The notes beneath the pieces were generated by a model. It was not told where the DNA came from and ran no database searches. It was given only the letters and a program-made list of their open reading frames with translations. The position numbers and the translations under genes were made by a program. Positions 16,558-24,574 of a DNA stretch of 61,916 bases are shown in pieces (the first letter of the stretch is position 1; the number at the start of each line of letters is the position of its first letter). Source of the DNA: Kribbella sandramycini (GTDB taxonomy: Bacteria > Actinomycetota > Actinomycetes > Propionibacteriales > Kribbellaceae); the NCBI RefSeq assembly GCF_013131805.1, contig NZ_JABJRC010000017.1, positions 1 to 61,916 of the forward strand. The letters run 5' to 3'.

Positions 16558-19011
16558 ATGTCGAACCTTCCCCGCAGAAGCTTCCTCGCGCTGACCGGCG
16601 GCGCCGCCGTCGCCGGAACGCTCGCCCCGACCGCCGCCGATGCGACCGGCACGGACGAGCAACTCGTTGCCGGAGGCATCCCGGCGCCGCGCCCGGAGCC
16701 GGATCTGGCCACCGCGCGCAGCTGGTGGAGCCCGCAGCGGCAGGAGTGGACGCCGATCGGCTGGAAGGGGCATCTGTTCCGGTTCAACGTGTTCTACAAC
16801 GGCATGCTGATGTGTGAGCCCGGGCCGGGCTGGAACACCAAGGACAACGTGATGAAGTACCAGGGCCAGGGGATGCAGCTGCAGTTCCTGCCGCCGGACT
16901 TCCACGGCGGCACCCCGGCATTCATCAATCACGCGCGCTACCTGTGGCACGACGACCTGGGCATCGGCGAGCAGGGCTGGCGCTCGGACACGGCGGCGCC
17001 GGTGCTGTGGACCAGGTGGCGGCTGCCCCAGGGCGTCGTCGTCCGGCAGTCCGTCTTCGGCCACCTCAAGGGCGGCGGCGACTACGAGCAGGAGACCGAC
17101 CCGCTGTACGCCTGGGTCCGGCTCGAGGTCGAGGAGGTCGATCCGGTCCGGGCGCCCGAGAAGCTCCCGTTCGCGATCCGGTTGTCGCGGCGGCACCTGT
17201 TCTTCCGTGACCGGTACGCCGACCAGAACGGCGTCACGCTGGAGTACGACCCGGCGCAGGCGCCGATGCCGGGCCGGATGCGCGTCGCGCCGGTCTTCAA
17301 CCCGGGGAACCGCCCGTACGAACGCCGGATCCAGCACCTCGACGACACGATCCGGATCGGCACGTCGCCGCTGCGGCAGGACCAGGCGTCGTTCACCGAG
17401 TTGAGCACCGAGCGGGTCTACGACCTCAAGCTGACCCTGGACGTCGAGGCCGGGGCGCACGTGGACATCCTGGTCGCGATGCGGCCGCAGCCGCGCGCGG
17501 AGTTCGACCGTGAGCTGGCGCTCGGCTGGGACGGCGCGCTCGCCGAATCCAACGCTTACTGGACGTCGACCGCGGACCCGGGCGCGCGGATCAACACGCC
17601 GGAGCCGTTCGTCAACGAGGCGTTCCGGCGGTTCGGCGAGCTGGCCGAGATCGTCGGCGAGAAGAGCCCCGAGACCGGCGACCACACCCTGCTGACCGGC
17701 TCCTTCGGGTACGACGTGCTGTGGGCGACGCCGACGTCGATGGCCTTCCACATGTTGCTCGATCCGCTCGGCCGGCATCGGGTCGCGCGTAAACACCTGG
17801 AGCTGTTCAAGACGACGCAGGGCACCCGCAAGCCGCCGGGCCAGGCCTATCAGGAACATCCCGGCTACCTCGGGTCGCCGCGGCATCTGCAGGCGTTCGA
17901 CTGGTTGTCCGATCACGGCGCGATCCTGCACACGATCGCCTACCACGGGCTGCTCAGCGGTGACCAGCAGTTCCTCCGGGACTGGACCGACGTCGTCGTC
18001 AAGGCGTGCGAGTTCATCAAGGACTCGTGTGAGAACACCCAGCACGACGGCATCCACGGCCTGATGCCCAAGGCGGTCGCGACCGACGAGCTGCTCGAAA
18101 CGCAGGGCGTGTGGTCGCAGGCCTGGTGTTACAAGGGTTTGGCCACCGCCGTCCGGCTGCTCGGGAAACTGAAGCATCCGCGCACGGCCGAGTTCGACCA
18201 GGCCCGGCAGGCGTTCCAGGCCAAGCTCGTCAGCGCCTATCGCGAGCTGATGAGCAAGGCGCCGACCTGGCCGCATCCGGACGGTACGCCGCATCCGGTC
18301 CCGAAGGCCGACTACACCGAGCGGCCGTTCCACATCTTCCAGGACGCGTTCCTGCTCGACGGCGGTCCGCTGTTCTTCGTCTGGGCGGGCGTCTTCCCGG
18401 CGAGTGACCCGCTGATGCGTTCACATCTGGACTACTTCCGGGTCGGCCCGAACTCGAAGCTGTGGGACGTCCGGTCGAACCCGATCCACCGCGCGACGCT
18501 GCTGCACGAGGTGTCGAGCTGCGAGCCCTGCTACAGCTGGAATCTCGCGCACAGCTGGCAGTCCGGCGACCGGGCCAAGTTCCTTGAAGGCGTGTACAGC
18601 TTGTTCGTCGCCGGGTTGTCGCCGCAGACCTACATCTCCAACGAGCACCGGCACGGCATGCAGGGCCAGCTGTCGACCTCCGGCCTGGTCACCTGGCATT
18701 TGCTCAAGGGCGTCATCGACGACGCGATCGCGCCCCGCGAGCTGCACCTGTTGCGGTTGTGTCCCTTGCCCTGGCTGAGCGCGGAGCAGGAAACCGTGTT
18801 CGACAAGGTGCCGACCGAGCACGGCCTGGTCGACCTGCGGTTCCGGCCGGCGGACCGCGGGAAGCGGCTGGACGTGACCTTCAAACCCACGTGGCGCTGG
18901 GCCGATCGGCCCCGGGTGCTGCTGCACACGCCGCCGCTGCCCGGCCTGCGCACCCTGCGGGTCAACGGCCGCGAGCGGCCCGCCTCGCCCAACCGTCCGA
19001 TCGTCCTCTGA
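16558..19011 (+). CDS. Tat-exported protein of unknown family, probable (alpha/alpha)6 glycosidase
   Basis: The product has 817 residues. The N-terminus RRSFLALTGGAAVAG is a Tat signal. I do not recognise the family. The first 320 residues look beta-rich (RLEVEEVDPVRAPEK and similar), and residues 330-720 are helix-rich with Trp and His clusters (SFGYDVLWATPTSMAFHMLLD, WSQAWCYKGLATAVRLLG, EPCYSWNLAHSWQ), as in toroid-type glycosidases that couple a beta-sandwich to a six-hairpin barrel. A short beta tail follows. It starts 25 bp after the GH43 stop and 15 bp before the next gene, so it belongs to that operon. The activity is unassigned. Confidence 0.7.
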   Translation: MSNLPRRSFLALTGGAAVAGTLAPTAADATGTDEQLVAGGIPAPRPEPDLATARSWWSPQRQEWTPIGWKGHLFRFNVFYNGMLMCEPGPGWNTKDNVMKYQGQGMQLQFLPPDFHGGTPAFINHARYLWHDDLGIGEQGWRSDTAAPVLWTRWRLPQGVVVRQSVFGHLKGGGDYEQETDPLYAWVRLEVEEVDPVRAPEKLPFAIRLSRRHLFFRDRYADQNGVTLEYDPAQAPMPGRMRVAPVFNPGNRPYERRIQHLDDTIRIGTSPLRQDQASFTELSTERVYDLKLTLDVEAGAHVDILVAMRPQPRAEFDRELALGWDGALAESNAYWTSTADPGARINTPEPFVNEAFRRFGELAEIVGEKSPETGDHTLLTGSFGYDVLWATPTSMAFHMLLDPLGRHRVARKHLELFKTTQGTRKPPGQAYQEHPGYLGSPRHLQAFDWLSDHGAILHTIAYHGLLSGDQQFLRDWTDVVVKACEFIKDSCENTQHDGIHGLMPKAVATDELLETQGVWSQAWCYKGLATAVRLLGKLKHPRTAEFDQARQAFQAKLVSAYRELMSKAPTWPHPDGTPHPVPKADYTERPFHIFQDAFLLDGGPLFFVWAGVFPASDPLMRSHLDYFRVGPNSKLWDVRSNPIHRATLLHEVSSCEPCYSWNLAHSWQSGDRAKFLEGVYSLFVAGLSPQTYISNEHRHGMQGQLSTSGLVTWHLLKGVIDDAIAPRELHLLRLCPLPWLSAEQETVFDKVPTEHGLVDLRFRPADRGKRLDVTFKPTWRWADRPRVLLHTPPLPGLRTLRVNGRERPASPNRPIVL

Positions 19012-19026
19012 GTCCCCGGAGTTGTC

Positions 19027-21093
19027 ATGACCGTCCAACCGTTCCGCCGGCGAGCGATCGCCGGAGTCGTTGCCTTGTGCACCATGTTCACCCTCCCGGC
19101 GGTGGCCGGCCCGGCGGTCGCCAACGGCCCGGCGCCGGGTGAGCTGGTGGCTCGCGACCGCGATGGCCGGCTGTGGGTCCATCCCGCGACCGGTGACCCC
19201 ACCCGGCCGTGGGATCCCGCCGTCCGCCGGTTGGCCGGATCGGGCTGGCAGGCGCCGAACGTGCTGGCGCTGGCCGATGTCTCGCTGGACGGCAAACCCG
19301 ACCTCTTCACCCGCGATCCGGCCGGTGACGGGACTGTCGGGTATCACGCGACCCGGTCGGACGCCGCCTGGGATCCGGCGGTCCGGGTGCTCGGGATGGC
19401 GGGCTGGAACAACGCCGCGAGTGTTCTGGTCGAGGACGTCGATCAGGACGGCAGGCCGGATCTGCTGGCCCGGCAGAGCGGTGGCAACCTGCGCGTCTGG
19501 CCGCACGACGGCAAGACGACCGCGAGCCCGTGGCTGACTCCGGCGTACGACGTCGCCGAAGGATTGGAGCGGACGGACGTCGTCGCGTTCGGCGAGATCA
19601 CTGGGGACGGGCTGCGGGATCTGGTGATCCGGGAGGACGACGGCTCGGTCTGGGTACTGCCGCATCCGGGTGTTGTTGCCGCGAGCAAGAAGCGGACTGC
19701 GCGCTGGACGTGGCAGAAGCCGGCCCGGACGGCCAAGGCGAGCGCCGACCCGGCCGCGCCGTACAGCGCCGGGGTGGGCTGGGCCGACGACACTCGCCTT
19801 GATTTCCAGGATGTCAACGGTGATGGTCTGGCCGATCTGCTCGCGACGGATCGGTCGGGGCAGTTGCGGGTCGCCCTGCATACGGGCGCGCCGGCGGGGG
19901 AGAACCCGTGGCCGGCGGCGATCCCGGTCGGCGACTTCTCGGCGTACGACGTCGTCGCGGTCAGCCCGGTGGCGCGCAAGCAGTCCGTCGTACGGATCTC
20001 GCCGCGGGCGGTGACGACTGCGGCCGGTGCGACGACGGCGTACCGGGCCACGCTGGTTTCGCCGAGCGGCAGCCGGGATGTGACGAACGAGGTCACCTGG
20101 TCGACGTCCGACCCGGCCGTGGCGCGGATCGACGCCGGTGGGCGCGCGACAGCGCTGGCCAGTGGGAACTCGGCCGTCACGGCTTCGCTGGCCGGGGCTG
20201 CGGTTGGCGCGGCTGGGCTGCGAGTGAGTGGCGGGACGGCGATCCCGCCGGTGCGGCCGGGGGATGCGGTCGGGCTCGATCGCGATGGCCGGCTCTGGCA
20301 TTACCCGTACAGCGGCGACCCGTTGCGGCCGTGGAGCCGGACGACGCGTCGCGCAGTCGGGGTCGATTGGGCCGGGCCGGACCGGTTGCTGCTCAGCGAC
20401 CTGACCCTCGACGGAGCTCTCGATCTGTTCGTCCGCGCGCCTTCTGGGGACGGCAGCGTGTGGTTCCACCCGCACTCGGCGGCCGACCCGCTGCGCCCCT
20501 GGAGCCCGACCAGCAAGGTCTTCGGCATGAGCGGCTGGAACAACGCCGCCGCCGTCCTCCTCGAAGACCTCAACGGCGACCGTCGTCCGGACCTGCTCTC
20601 CCGGATGCCCGCGGGCAACCTGCGCGTCTGGTTCCACGACGGCAAGACCACGGCGAGCCCCTGGCTCACCCCCGGCAACTGGACCGACGTCGCCACCGGC
20701 CTCCAGACCACCGACATCGTCCGCTTCGGCGACATCACCGGCGACGGCCTCCGCGACCTCCTGATCCGCGAACAGGACGGCGCCGTCTGGGTCCTCCCCA
20801 ACCCCGGCACCTCCCGCTGGACCTGGAACCCCGCCACCGCCGACCCCAACCCCACCGACCCCGCCAAGCCCTACCGCCTAGGCGCCACCTGGTCAGCGGC
20901 CACCACCCTCGACCTCCAAGACATCAACGCCGACGGCCGCCCCGACCTCCTCACCACCACCCCCGCCGGCGCCCTCACCCTCACCCTCCACAACAACAAC
21001 CCCCGAGCCCCCTACACCACCCCCACCACCCTCCCCGGCACCTGGACCGACCGCCTCCTCACCTTCACCACCCCGGAAAGGAACCAACGATGA
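19027..21093 (+). CDS. Secreted FG-GAP repeat protein with central Big2-like domain
   Basis: The product has 688 residues with a signal peptide ending near GPAVANG. Two propeller modules (about 35-310 and 410-685) are near-copies: each has LWVHP/LWHYP starts, ALADVSLDGKPDLF versus LLSDLTLDGALDLF, GWNNAA in both, LEDLNGDRRPDLL, and GEITGDGLRDLVIRE versus GDITGDGLRDLLIRE. A Big2-like domain (about 320-400, VTWSTSDPAVARIDAGG) lies between them. It is probably an extracellular carbohydrate-binding or cell-wall-associated protein. Codon use becomes strikingly C-ending after about 20480. The stop overlaps the next start (ATGA). Confidence 0.8.
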   Translation: MTVQPFRRRAIAGVVALCTMFTLPAVAGPAVANGPAPGELVARDRDGRLWVHPATGDPTRPWDPAVRRLAGSGWQAPNVLALADVSLDGKPDLFTRDPAGDGTVGYHATRSDAAWDPAVRVLGMAGWNNAASVLVEDVDQDGRPDLLARQSGGNLRVWPHDGKTTASPWLTPAYDVAEGLERTDVVAFGEITGDGLRDLVIREDDGSVWVLPHPGVVAASKKRTARWTWQKPARTAKASADPAAPYSAGVGWADDTRLDFQDVNGDGLADLLATDRSGQLRVALHTGAPAGENPWPAAIPVGDFSAYDVVAVSPVARKQSVVRISPRAVTTAAGATTAYRATLVSPSGSRDVTNEVTWSTSDPAVARIDAGGRATALASGNSAVTASLAGAAVGAAGLRVSGGTAIPPVRPGDAVGLDRDGRLWHYPYSGDPLRPWSRTTRRAVGVDWAGPDRLLLSDLTLDGALDLFVRAPSGDGSVWFHPHSAADPLRPWSPTSKVFGMSGWNNAAAVLLEDLNGDRRPDLLSRMPAGNLRVWFHDGKTTASPWLTPGNWTDVATGLQTTDIVRFGDITGDGLRDLLIREQDGAVWVLPNPGTSRWTWNPATADPNPTDPAKPYRLGATWSAATTLDLQDINADGRPDLLTTTPAGALTLTLHNNNPRAPYTTPTTLPGTWTDRLLTFTTPERNQR

Positions 21094-21464
21094 CCATCCG
21101 AACCGCTGCACTAGCCCTGTCCGCAGTTCTCGCCGCCACGGCGTTCACCGCCGGCACCGCTCATGCCCAGCCCCAAGGCGTCCTGACCAGCGTCTGCCAG
21201 GCCGCCTACGACTGCAGCAAGTACGCCGGCCCGTTCAGCGGCGGCAAACTCTCCGTCGACTTCGACGGTCAAGGCAACATCGTCTACAACGTCTTCGTCC
21301 ACATCGACGGAGTGCTCCGCTGCCAGCTGCCGCCGATCAACGGCAACCAGCCCCCCGGCTCGTGGACCTGCTCCGGTATGCCGTCCGGCGGCTCCGTCCT
21401 CGTCCGCTCCAACTCCTACCCGACCGCGGCCTACCACAGCGTCGGCGTCCGCCTTAATCAGTAG
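21090..21464 (+). CDS. Small secreted protein, function unknown
   Basis: The product has 124 residues. A Sec signal peptide ends at about AGTAHA (26). The mature part has four Cys (VCQAAYDCSK, LRCQLPP, WTCSGM), suggesting two disulfides, and is rich in beta-forming residues. The ATG overlaps the stop of the FG-GAP gene by 4 bp and follows GGAAAGGA, so the two are coupled. I do not recognise the family. A strong terminator directly after it closes the operon that starts at 14760. Confidence 0.75.
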   Translation: MTIRTAALALSAVLAATAFTAGTAHAQPQGVLTSVCQAAYDCSKYAGPFSGGKLSVDFDGQGNIVYNVFVHIDGVLRCQLPPINGNQPPGSWTCSGMPSGGSVLVRSNSYPTAAYHSVGVRLNQ

Positions 21465-21470
21465 TCCTCG

Positions 21471-21501
21471 CCCGGGGCGAGCCGAGGTGGCTCGCTCCGG
21501 G
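21471..21501 (+). terminator. Hairpin terminator ending the GH43 operon
   Basis: CCCGGGGCGAGCC (21471-21483) pairs with GGCTCGCTCCGGG (21489-21501), a 13-bp stem with one G-U pair and a 5-nt loop, 6 bp after the stop codon. Confidence 0.8.
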
Positions 21502-21522
21502 GTGCCTGACAGACTGCGCGGT

Positions 21523-22986
21523 ATGAGCGATCCCGTGGTGGTTACTCCGGCTGGTTCGGTTCGTGGTGTGACGTTCGAGTACGGGGCGGTGTTTCGGGCC
21601 GTCCCGTATGCGGCGCCGCCGGTGCGGTTCGAGGCGCCGGAGCCGGCTGTGGGGTGGGACGGGGTTCGGGATGCGACTGAGGTGGGGGCGACGGCGCCGC
21701 AGGTGGCGCAGGTGGCGGGGATGCCGGAGTTGCTGCCGAACCTGATGATTGCCGGGGACGACTATCTGCACGTGAACGTGTGGACGCCGGATGTCGGCGG
21801 CTCGGCGCCGGTGGTGGTGTTCTTCCACGGCGGGGCGTTCGTGATGGGGTCCAATGCGATCAGCGCGTACGACGGCGCGTCGTTCGCGCGGGACGGCGTC
21901 GTGTTCGTGTCGGTCAACTACCGGCTCGGCGTCGACGGGTTCCTCTCGTTCGGCGACGGCGTCCCCAATCTCGGGCTGCTCGATCAGGTGGCCGCGCTGC
22001 AGTGGGTGCGGGAGTCGATCGGTGCGTTCGGCGGCGATCCGGGGTCGGTGACGGTGATGGGGGAGTCGGCGGGCGCGATGAGCGTTGCGGCGCTGATGAC
22101 GATGCCGGCCGCGAAGGGCCTGTTCCACCGGGCGATCATGGAGTCGGGCGCCGGTCATCACGCGATCACACCGGCCGCGGCGGCCAACGTCGCGCGGCGC
22201 GTGGCGAAGGTCCTCGGCGTCCCCGCGACCCGGGCGGGTGTGGCGACCGCATCGACCGAGCAACTGGTCGAGGCGCAGACGGCGATCTCGGCCCAGCTGG
22301 GGAAGTCGCCGTTCCGGCGGACCTGGAGTGACGTGGCAACGAACCTGATGCCGTTCGAGCCGGTGATCGACGGGGAAGTGCTGCCACAGCTGCCGATCCG
22401 GGCGATCGAGGACGGCGCGGGCAGCGACATCGACGTCCTGCTCGGCTACAACACCCAAGAAGGCCGGCTGTTCTTCCTCGACCTGCCCGGTCGCGGCCTG
22501 AAGACCCGCATCGCCACGGTGATCATGTCCCGGCTGTTCGGGCTCGGCCGGTCGGATCGCAAGGCGTACTACGGCTGGGCGAGCGGCCCGCGGCGCGACC
22601 ACGACGCGATGGTCGCGCTGCTCACCGACGCCGTCTACCGCATCCCCGCGCTGAATTTCGCCCAGGCGCACGGCCGCGCGCACGTCTACCGGTTCAGCTG
22701 GGAGTCCCCGGCGTACGACGGCCGCCTGGGCGCGAGTCACGCGATGGAGCTGCCGTACGTCTTCGACAACCTCGCCGACCCGAACTGGCGCACCCTGCTC
22801 GGCGGTCCCGGCGACCAAGAGGTCGCCACCCGAATGCACGCGGCCTGGGTCCAGTTCGCGAAGACCGGCGATCCCGGCTGGCCGGCGTACACCGCGGGCC
22901 GGGTGGAGATGGAGTTCGGCGGCGCGGGTGAGCTGCTCACCGACGTCCAGCCGGAGGCCCGCCAGCTCTGGGCCGGACGTCGTTAG
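21523..22986 (+). CDS. Type B carboxylesterase/lipase
   Basis: The product has 487 residues. HGGAFVMGS forms the oxyanion hole, GESAGAMS carries the nucleophile Ser182, NTQEGRLFF the acid Glu, and GASHAMELPYVF the catalytic His. This is the standard carboxylesterase family layout at normal length. No signal peptide is seen, so it is probably cytoplasmic. The ATG at 21523 begins the homology; a GTG 36 bp earlier lies in the terminator hairpin. It converges on the TetR gene with a 4-bp overlap. The physiological ester is unknown. Confidence 0.9.
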   Translation: MSDPVVVTPAGSVRGVTFEYGAVFRAVPYAAPPVRFEAPEPAVGWDGVRDATEVGATAPQVAQVAGMPELLPNLMIAGDDYLHVNVWTPDVGGSAPVVVFFHGGAFVMGSNAISAYDGASFARDGVVFVSVNYRLGVDGFLSFGDGVPNLGLLDQVAALQWVRESIGAFGGDPGSVTVMGESAGAMSVAALMTMPAAKGLFHRAIMESGAGHHAITPAAAANVARRVAKVLGVPATRAGVATASTEQLVEAQTAISAQLGKSPFRRTWSDVATNLMPFEPVIDGEVLPQLPIRAIEDGAGSDIDVLLGYNTQEGRLFFLDLPGRGLKTRIATVIMSRLFGLGRSDRKAYYGWASGPRRDHDAMVALLTDAVYRIPALNFAQAHGRAHVYRFSWESPAYDGRLGASHAMELPYVFDNLADPNWRTLLGGPGDQEVATRMHAAWVQFAKTGDPGWPAYTAGRVEMEFGGAGELLTDVQPEARQLWAGRR

Positions 22987-23567
22987 ACCCCGAGCACCTC
23001 ACGCGCGGTCCGCTCGAACGTCGGGCGGACCGCCTCGGGCCCGTCGAGGTAGCCGCCGACCATCGCGGCGTCCCGGAGCAGGACGAGCGCGCCGGCTTTC
23101 TCGGCCGGATCAGGCAGCTCGGCGGCGGTGATCACCTGCTCCAGCGTCGACCGGAACCACTCACGGTGTTCGGCGATCTTCTTCCGGATCGGTGACGACG
23201 CGTCCGGGTACTCGGCGGCGGCGTTGATGAACGGGCAGCCGCGGGTGTGCTGGCGCTCGATGTCGTCGCCGAGCGCCTGGATGACCAGCTCGACCAGCGC
23301 GCGCGGCTCGGCACCGGAGGCGGCGGCGGCCGCGAACGCGCCCTGGATCGCCTCGTCCTCGGCCTGCAGATAGGCCAGGACCAGATCCTCCTTGCTGGGG
23401 AAGTGCCGGTAGAAGGTCACGCGGGTCACGCCTGCCTCGGCGATCAGCCGCTCGACACCGACGGCGGTGATGCCCTCGGCGTAGAACAGCTCGGTCGCCG
23501 TGCGGATCAGGCGCGCCCGCGCCTCGGAGGGGCCGCGGGAGCCGGTCGTGGATGCCATGGAACCCAT
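22983..23567 (-). CDS. TetR family repressor
   Basis: The product has 194 residues. The N-terminal helix-turn-helix reads RLIRTATELFYAEGITAVGVERL and AGVTRVTFYRHFPSKEDLV. The C-terminal ligand domain contains TRGCPFINAAAEYPD, typical of the group related to AcrR/YcdC-like regulators. It diverges from an alpha/beta hydrolase gene. Two similar 16-bp inverted repeats (23570-23585 and 23630-23645) border the promoters, so it probably represses both itself and the hydrolase. Confidence 0.92.
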   Translation of the reverse strand: MGSMASTTGSRGPSEARARLIRTATELFYAEGITAVGVERLIAEAGVTRVTFYRHFPSKEDLVLAYLQAEDEAIQGAFAAAAASGAEPRALVELVIQALGDDIERQHTRGCPFINAAAEYPDASSPIRKKIAEHREWFRSTLEQVITAAELPDPAEKAGALVLLRDAAMVGGYLDGPEAVRPTFERTAREVLGV

Positions 23568-23569
23568 GA

Positions 23570-23585
23570 TAGAACGACCTTTCTA
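23570..23585. promoter_or_regulatory. TetR operator candidate, distal copy
   Basis: TAGAACGACCTTTCTA has TAGAA/TTCTA arms. Its reverse complement (TAGAAAGGTCGTTCTA) matches the second copy at 23630 at most positions. It lies 3 bp upstream of the TetR start codon, where binding would block TetR expression. Confidence 0.65.
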
Positions 23586-23593
23586 CTTACCCC

Positions 23594-23623
23594 TTGACAT
23601 CGGTTTCGGCGCGGCTCTAAAGT
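23594..23623 (+). promoter_or_regulatory. Promoter of the hydrolase gene
   Basis: TTGACA (23594-23599), an 18-bp spacer and TAAAGT (23618-23623) form a near-consensus vegetative promoter. It points at the hydrolase and lies between the two TetR operator candidates. Confidence 0.65.
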
Positions 23624-23629
23624 TCTAAG

Positions 23630-23645
23630 TAGAAGGAACGGTCTA
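23630..23645. promoter_or_regulatory. TetR operator candidate, proximal copy
   Basis: TAGAAGGAACGGTCTA lies just downstream of the -10 box, at the likely transcription start of the hydrolase gene, where a bound repressor would block transcription. Confidence 0.68.
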
Positions 23646-23666
23646 CCTACTTAGAAGGAGCTCCTC

Positions 23667-24491
23667 ATGACGCGCAAACTCCCGATCGTCCTGGTCCACG
23701 GCCTCTGGATGACCCCGAAGAGCTGGGACACCTGGGCGGAGTACTTCCGGGCCCAGGGGCACGAGGTGGTCGTCCCGGGCTGGCCGGGGATCGACGACCG
23801 CAGCGTCGCCGACATCCGCTCCAACCCCGAGGCGCTCAAGGGCATCGGCCTCAAGCAGATCGCCGACCACTACGAGGCGATCATCCGCACGCTGCCGGAG
23901 AAGCCGATCATCATGGGTCACTCGTTCGGCGGCGTCCTCACCCAGATGCTCGCCGACCGCGGTCTCGGCGCGGCGTACGTCGGCGTCGCCCCAGGTCAGA
24001 CCGCCGGCGTCACCACGCTGCCGCTCTCGACCCTGCGGACCGGCTTCCCGATCCTGTCCAACCCGTTCGGCAGGAACGGCGCGAAACCGCTCTCCAAGCG
24101 GCACTTCCACTTTACCTTCGGCAACGACCTGCCCCGCGCCGAGTCCGACAAGCTCTGGCAGGAGTACGCCGTCAACTCGTACAACCGGGTCTTCTTCGAG
24201 GGCGTCACCTCGGTCCTGAACGAGAAGTCCGGTGTTACCAAGGTCGACTATGCCCGCCCCGACCGCGCTCCGCTGCTGGTCATCGTCGGCAGTATCGACC
24301 ACGTCGTCCCGCCCGCGATCGGCAAGGCCGTCGTCGCGAAGTACAAGAAGGCCGGCGGCCCGGGCGTCGTCGAGTTCAAGGAGTACGCCGGCCGCACGCA
24401 CCGCCTGGTCAGCCAGGACGGCTGGGAGGAGATCGCCGAGTACGCCCTGACCTGGGCGGTCGAGCACGCGCAGCCTGCCGCTCACCAGTGA
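23667..24491 (+). CDS. Alpha/beta hydrolase
   Basis: The product has 274 residues. VLVHGLW provides the oxyanion motif, MGHSFGGVL the nucleophile Ser86, VGSIDHVVP the acid Asp, and GRTHRL the catalytic His. No signal peptide is seen. A ribosome-binding site (AGAAGGAG) precedes the ATG. Divergent from the TetR gene and flanked by two operator candidates, it is probably induced by a small hydrophobic compound that the enzyme may degrade. The substrate is unknown. Confidence 0.88.
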   Translation: MTRKLPIVLVHGLWMTPKSWDTWAEYFRAQGHEVVVPGWPGIDDRSVADIRSNPEALKGIGLKQIADHYEAIIRTLPEKPIIMGHSFGGVLTQMLADRGLGAAYVGVAPGQTAGVTTLPLSTLRTGFPILSNPFGRNGAKPLSKRHFHFTFGNDLPRAESDKLWQEYAVNSYNRVFFEGVTSVLNEKSGVTKVDYARPDRAPLLVIVGSIDHVVPPAIGKAVVAKYKKAGGPGVVEFKEYAGRTHRLVSQDGWEEIAEYALTWAVEHAQPAAHQ

Positions 24492-24532
24492 CCTTGCCGC
24501 CAAGATCGGCGGATCGCTTGCACTCCGCCGCA

Positions 24533-24555
24533 TTGTCGAGCAATTCTGTCGACAA
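24533..24555. promoter_or_regulatory. Inverted repeat in the leader of the SsuD-like gene
   Basis: TTGTCGA (24533-24539) and TCGACAA (24549-24555) are perfect 7-bp arms around 9 nt, ending 7 nt before the ribosome-binding site. It could be an operator or an RNA hairpin affecting translation. Confidence 0.5.
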
Positions 24556-24574
24556 TGACCCCGGAAGGATCCTG

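Noticed and set aside
18421..20637. A 738-residue minus-strand frame across the toroid and FG-GAP genes
   Set aside because: It covers two well-supported plus-strand genes and crosses their boundary, which a real gene would hardly do.
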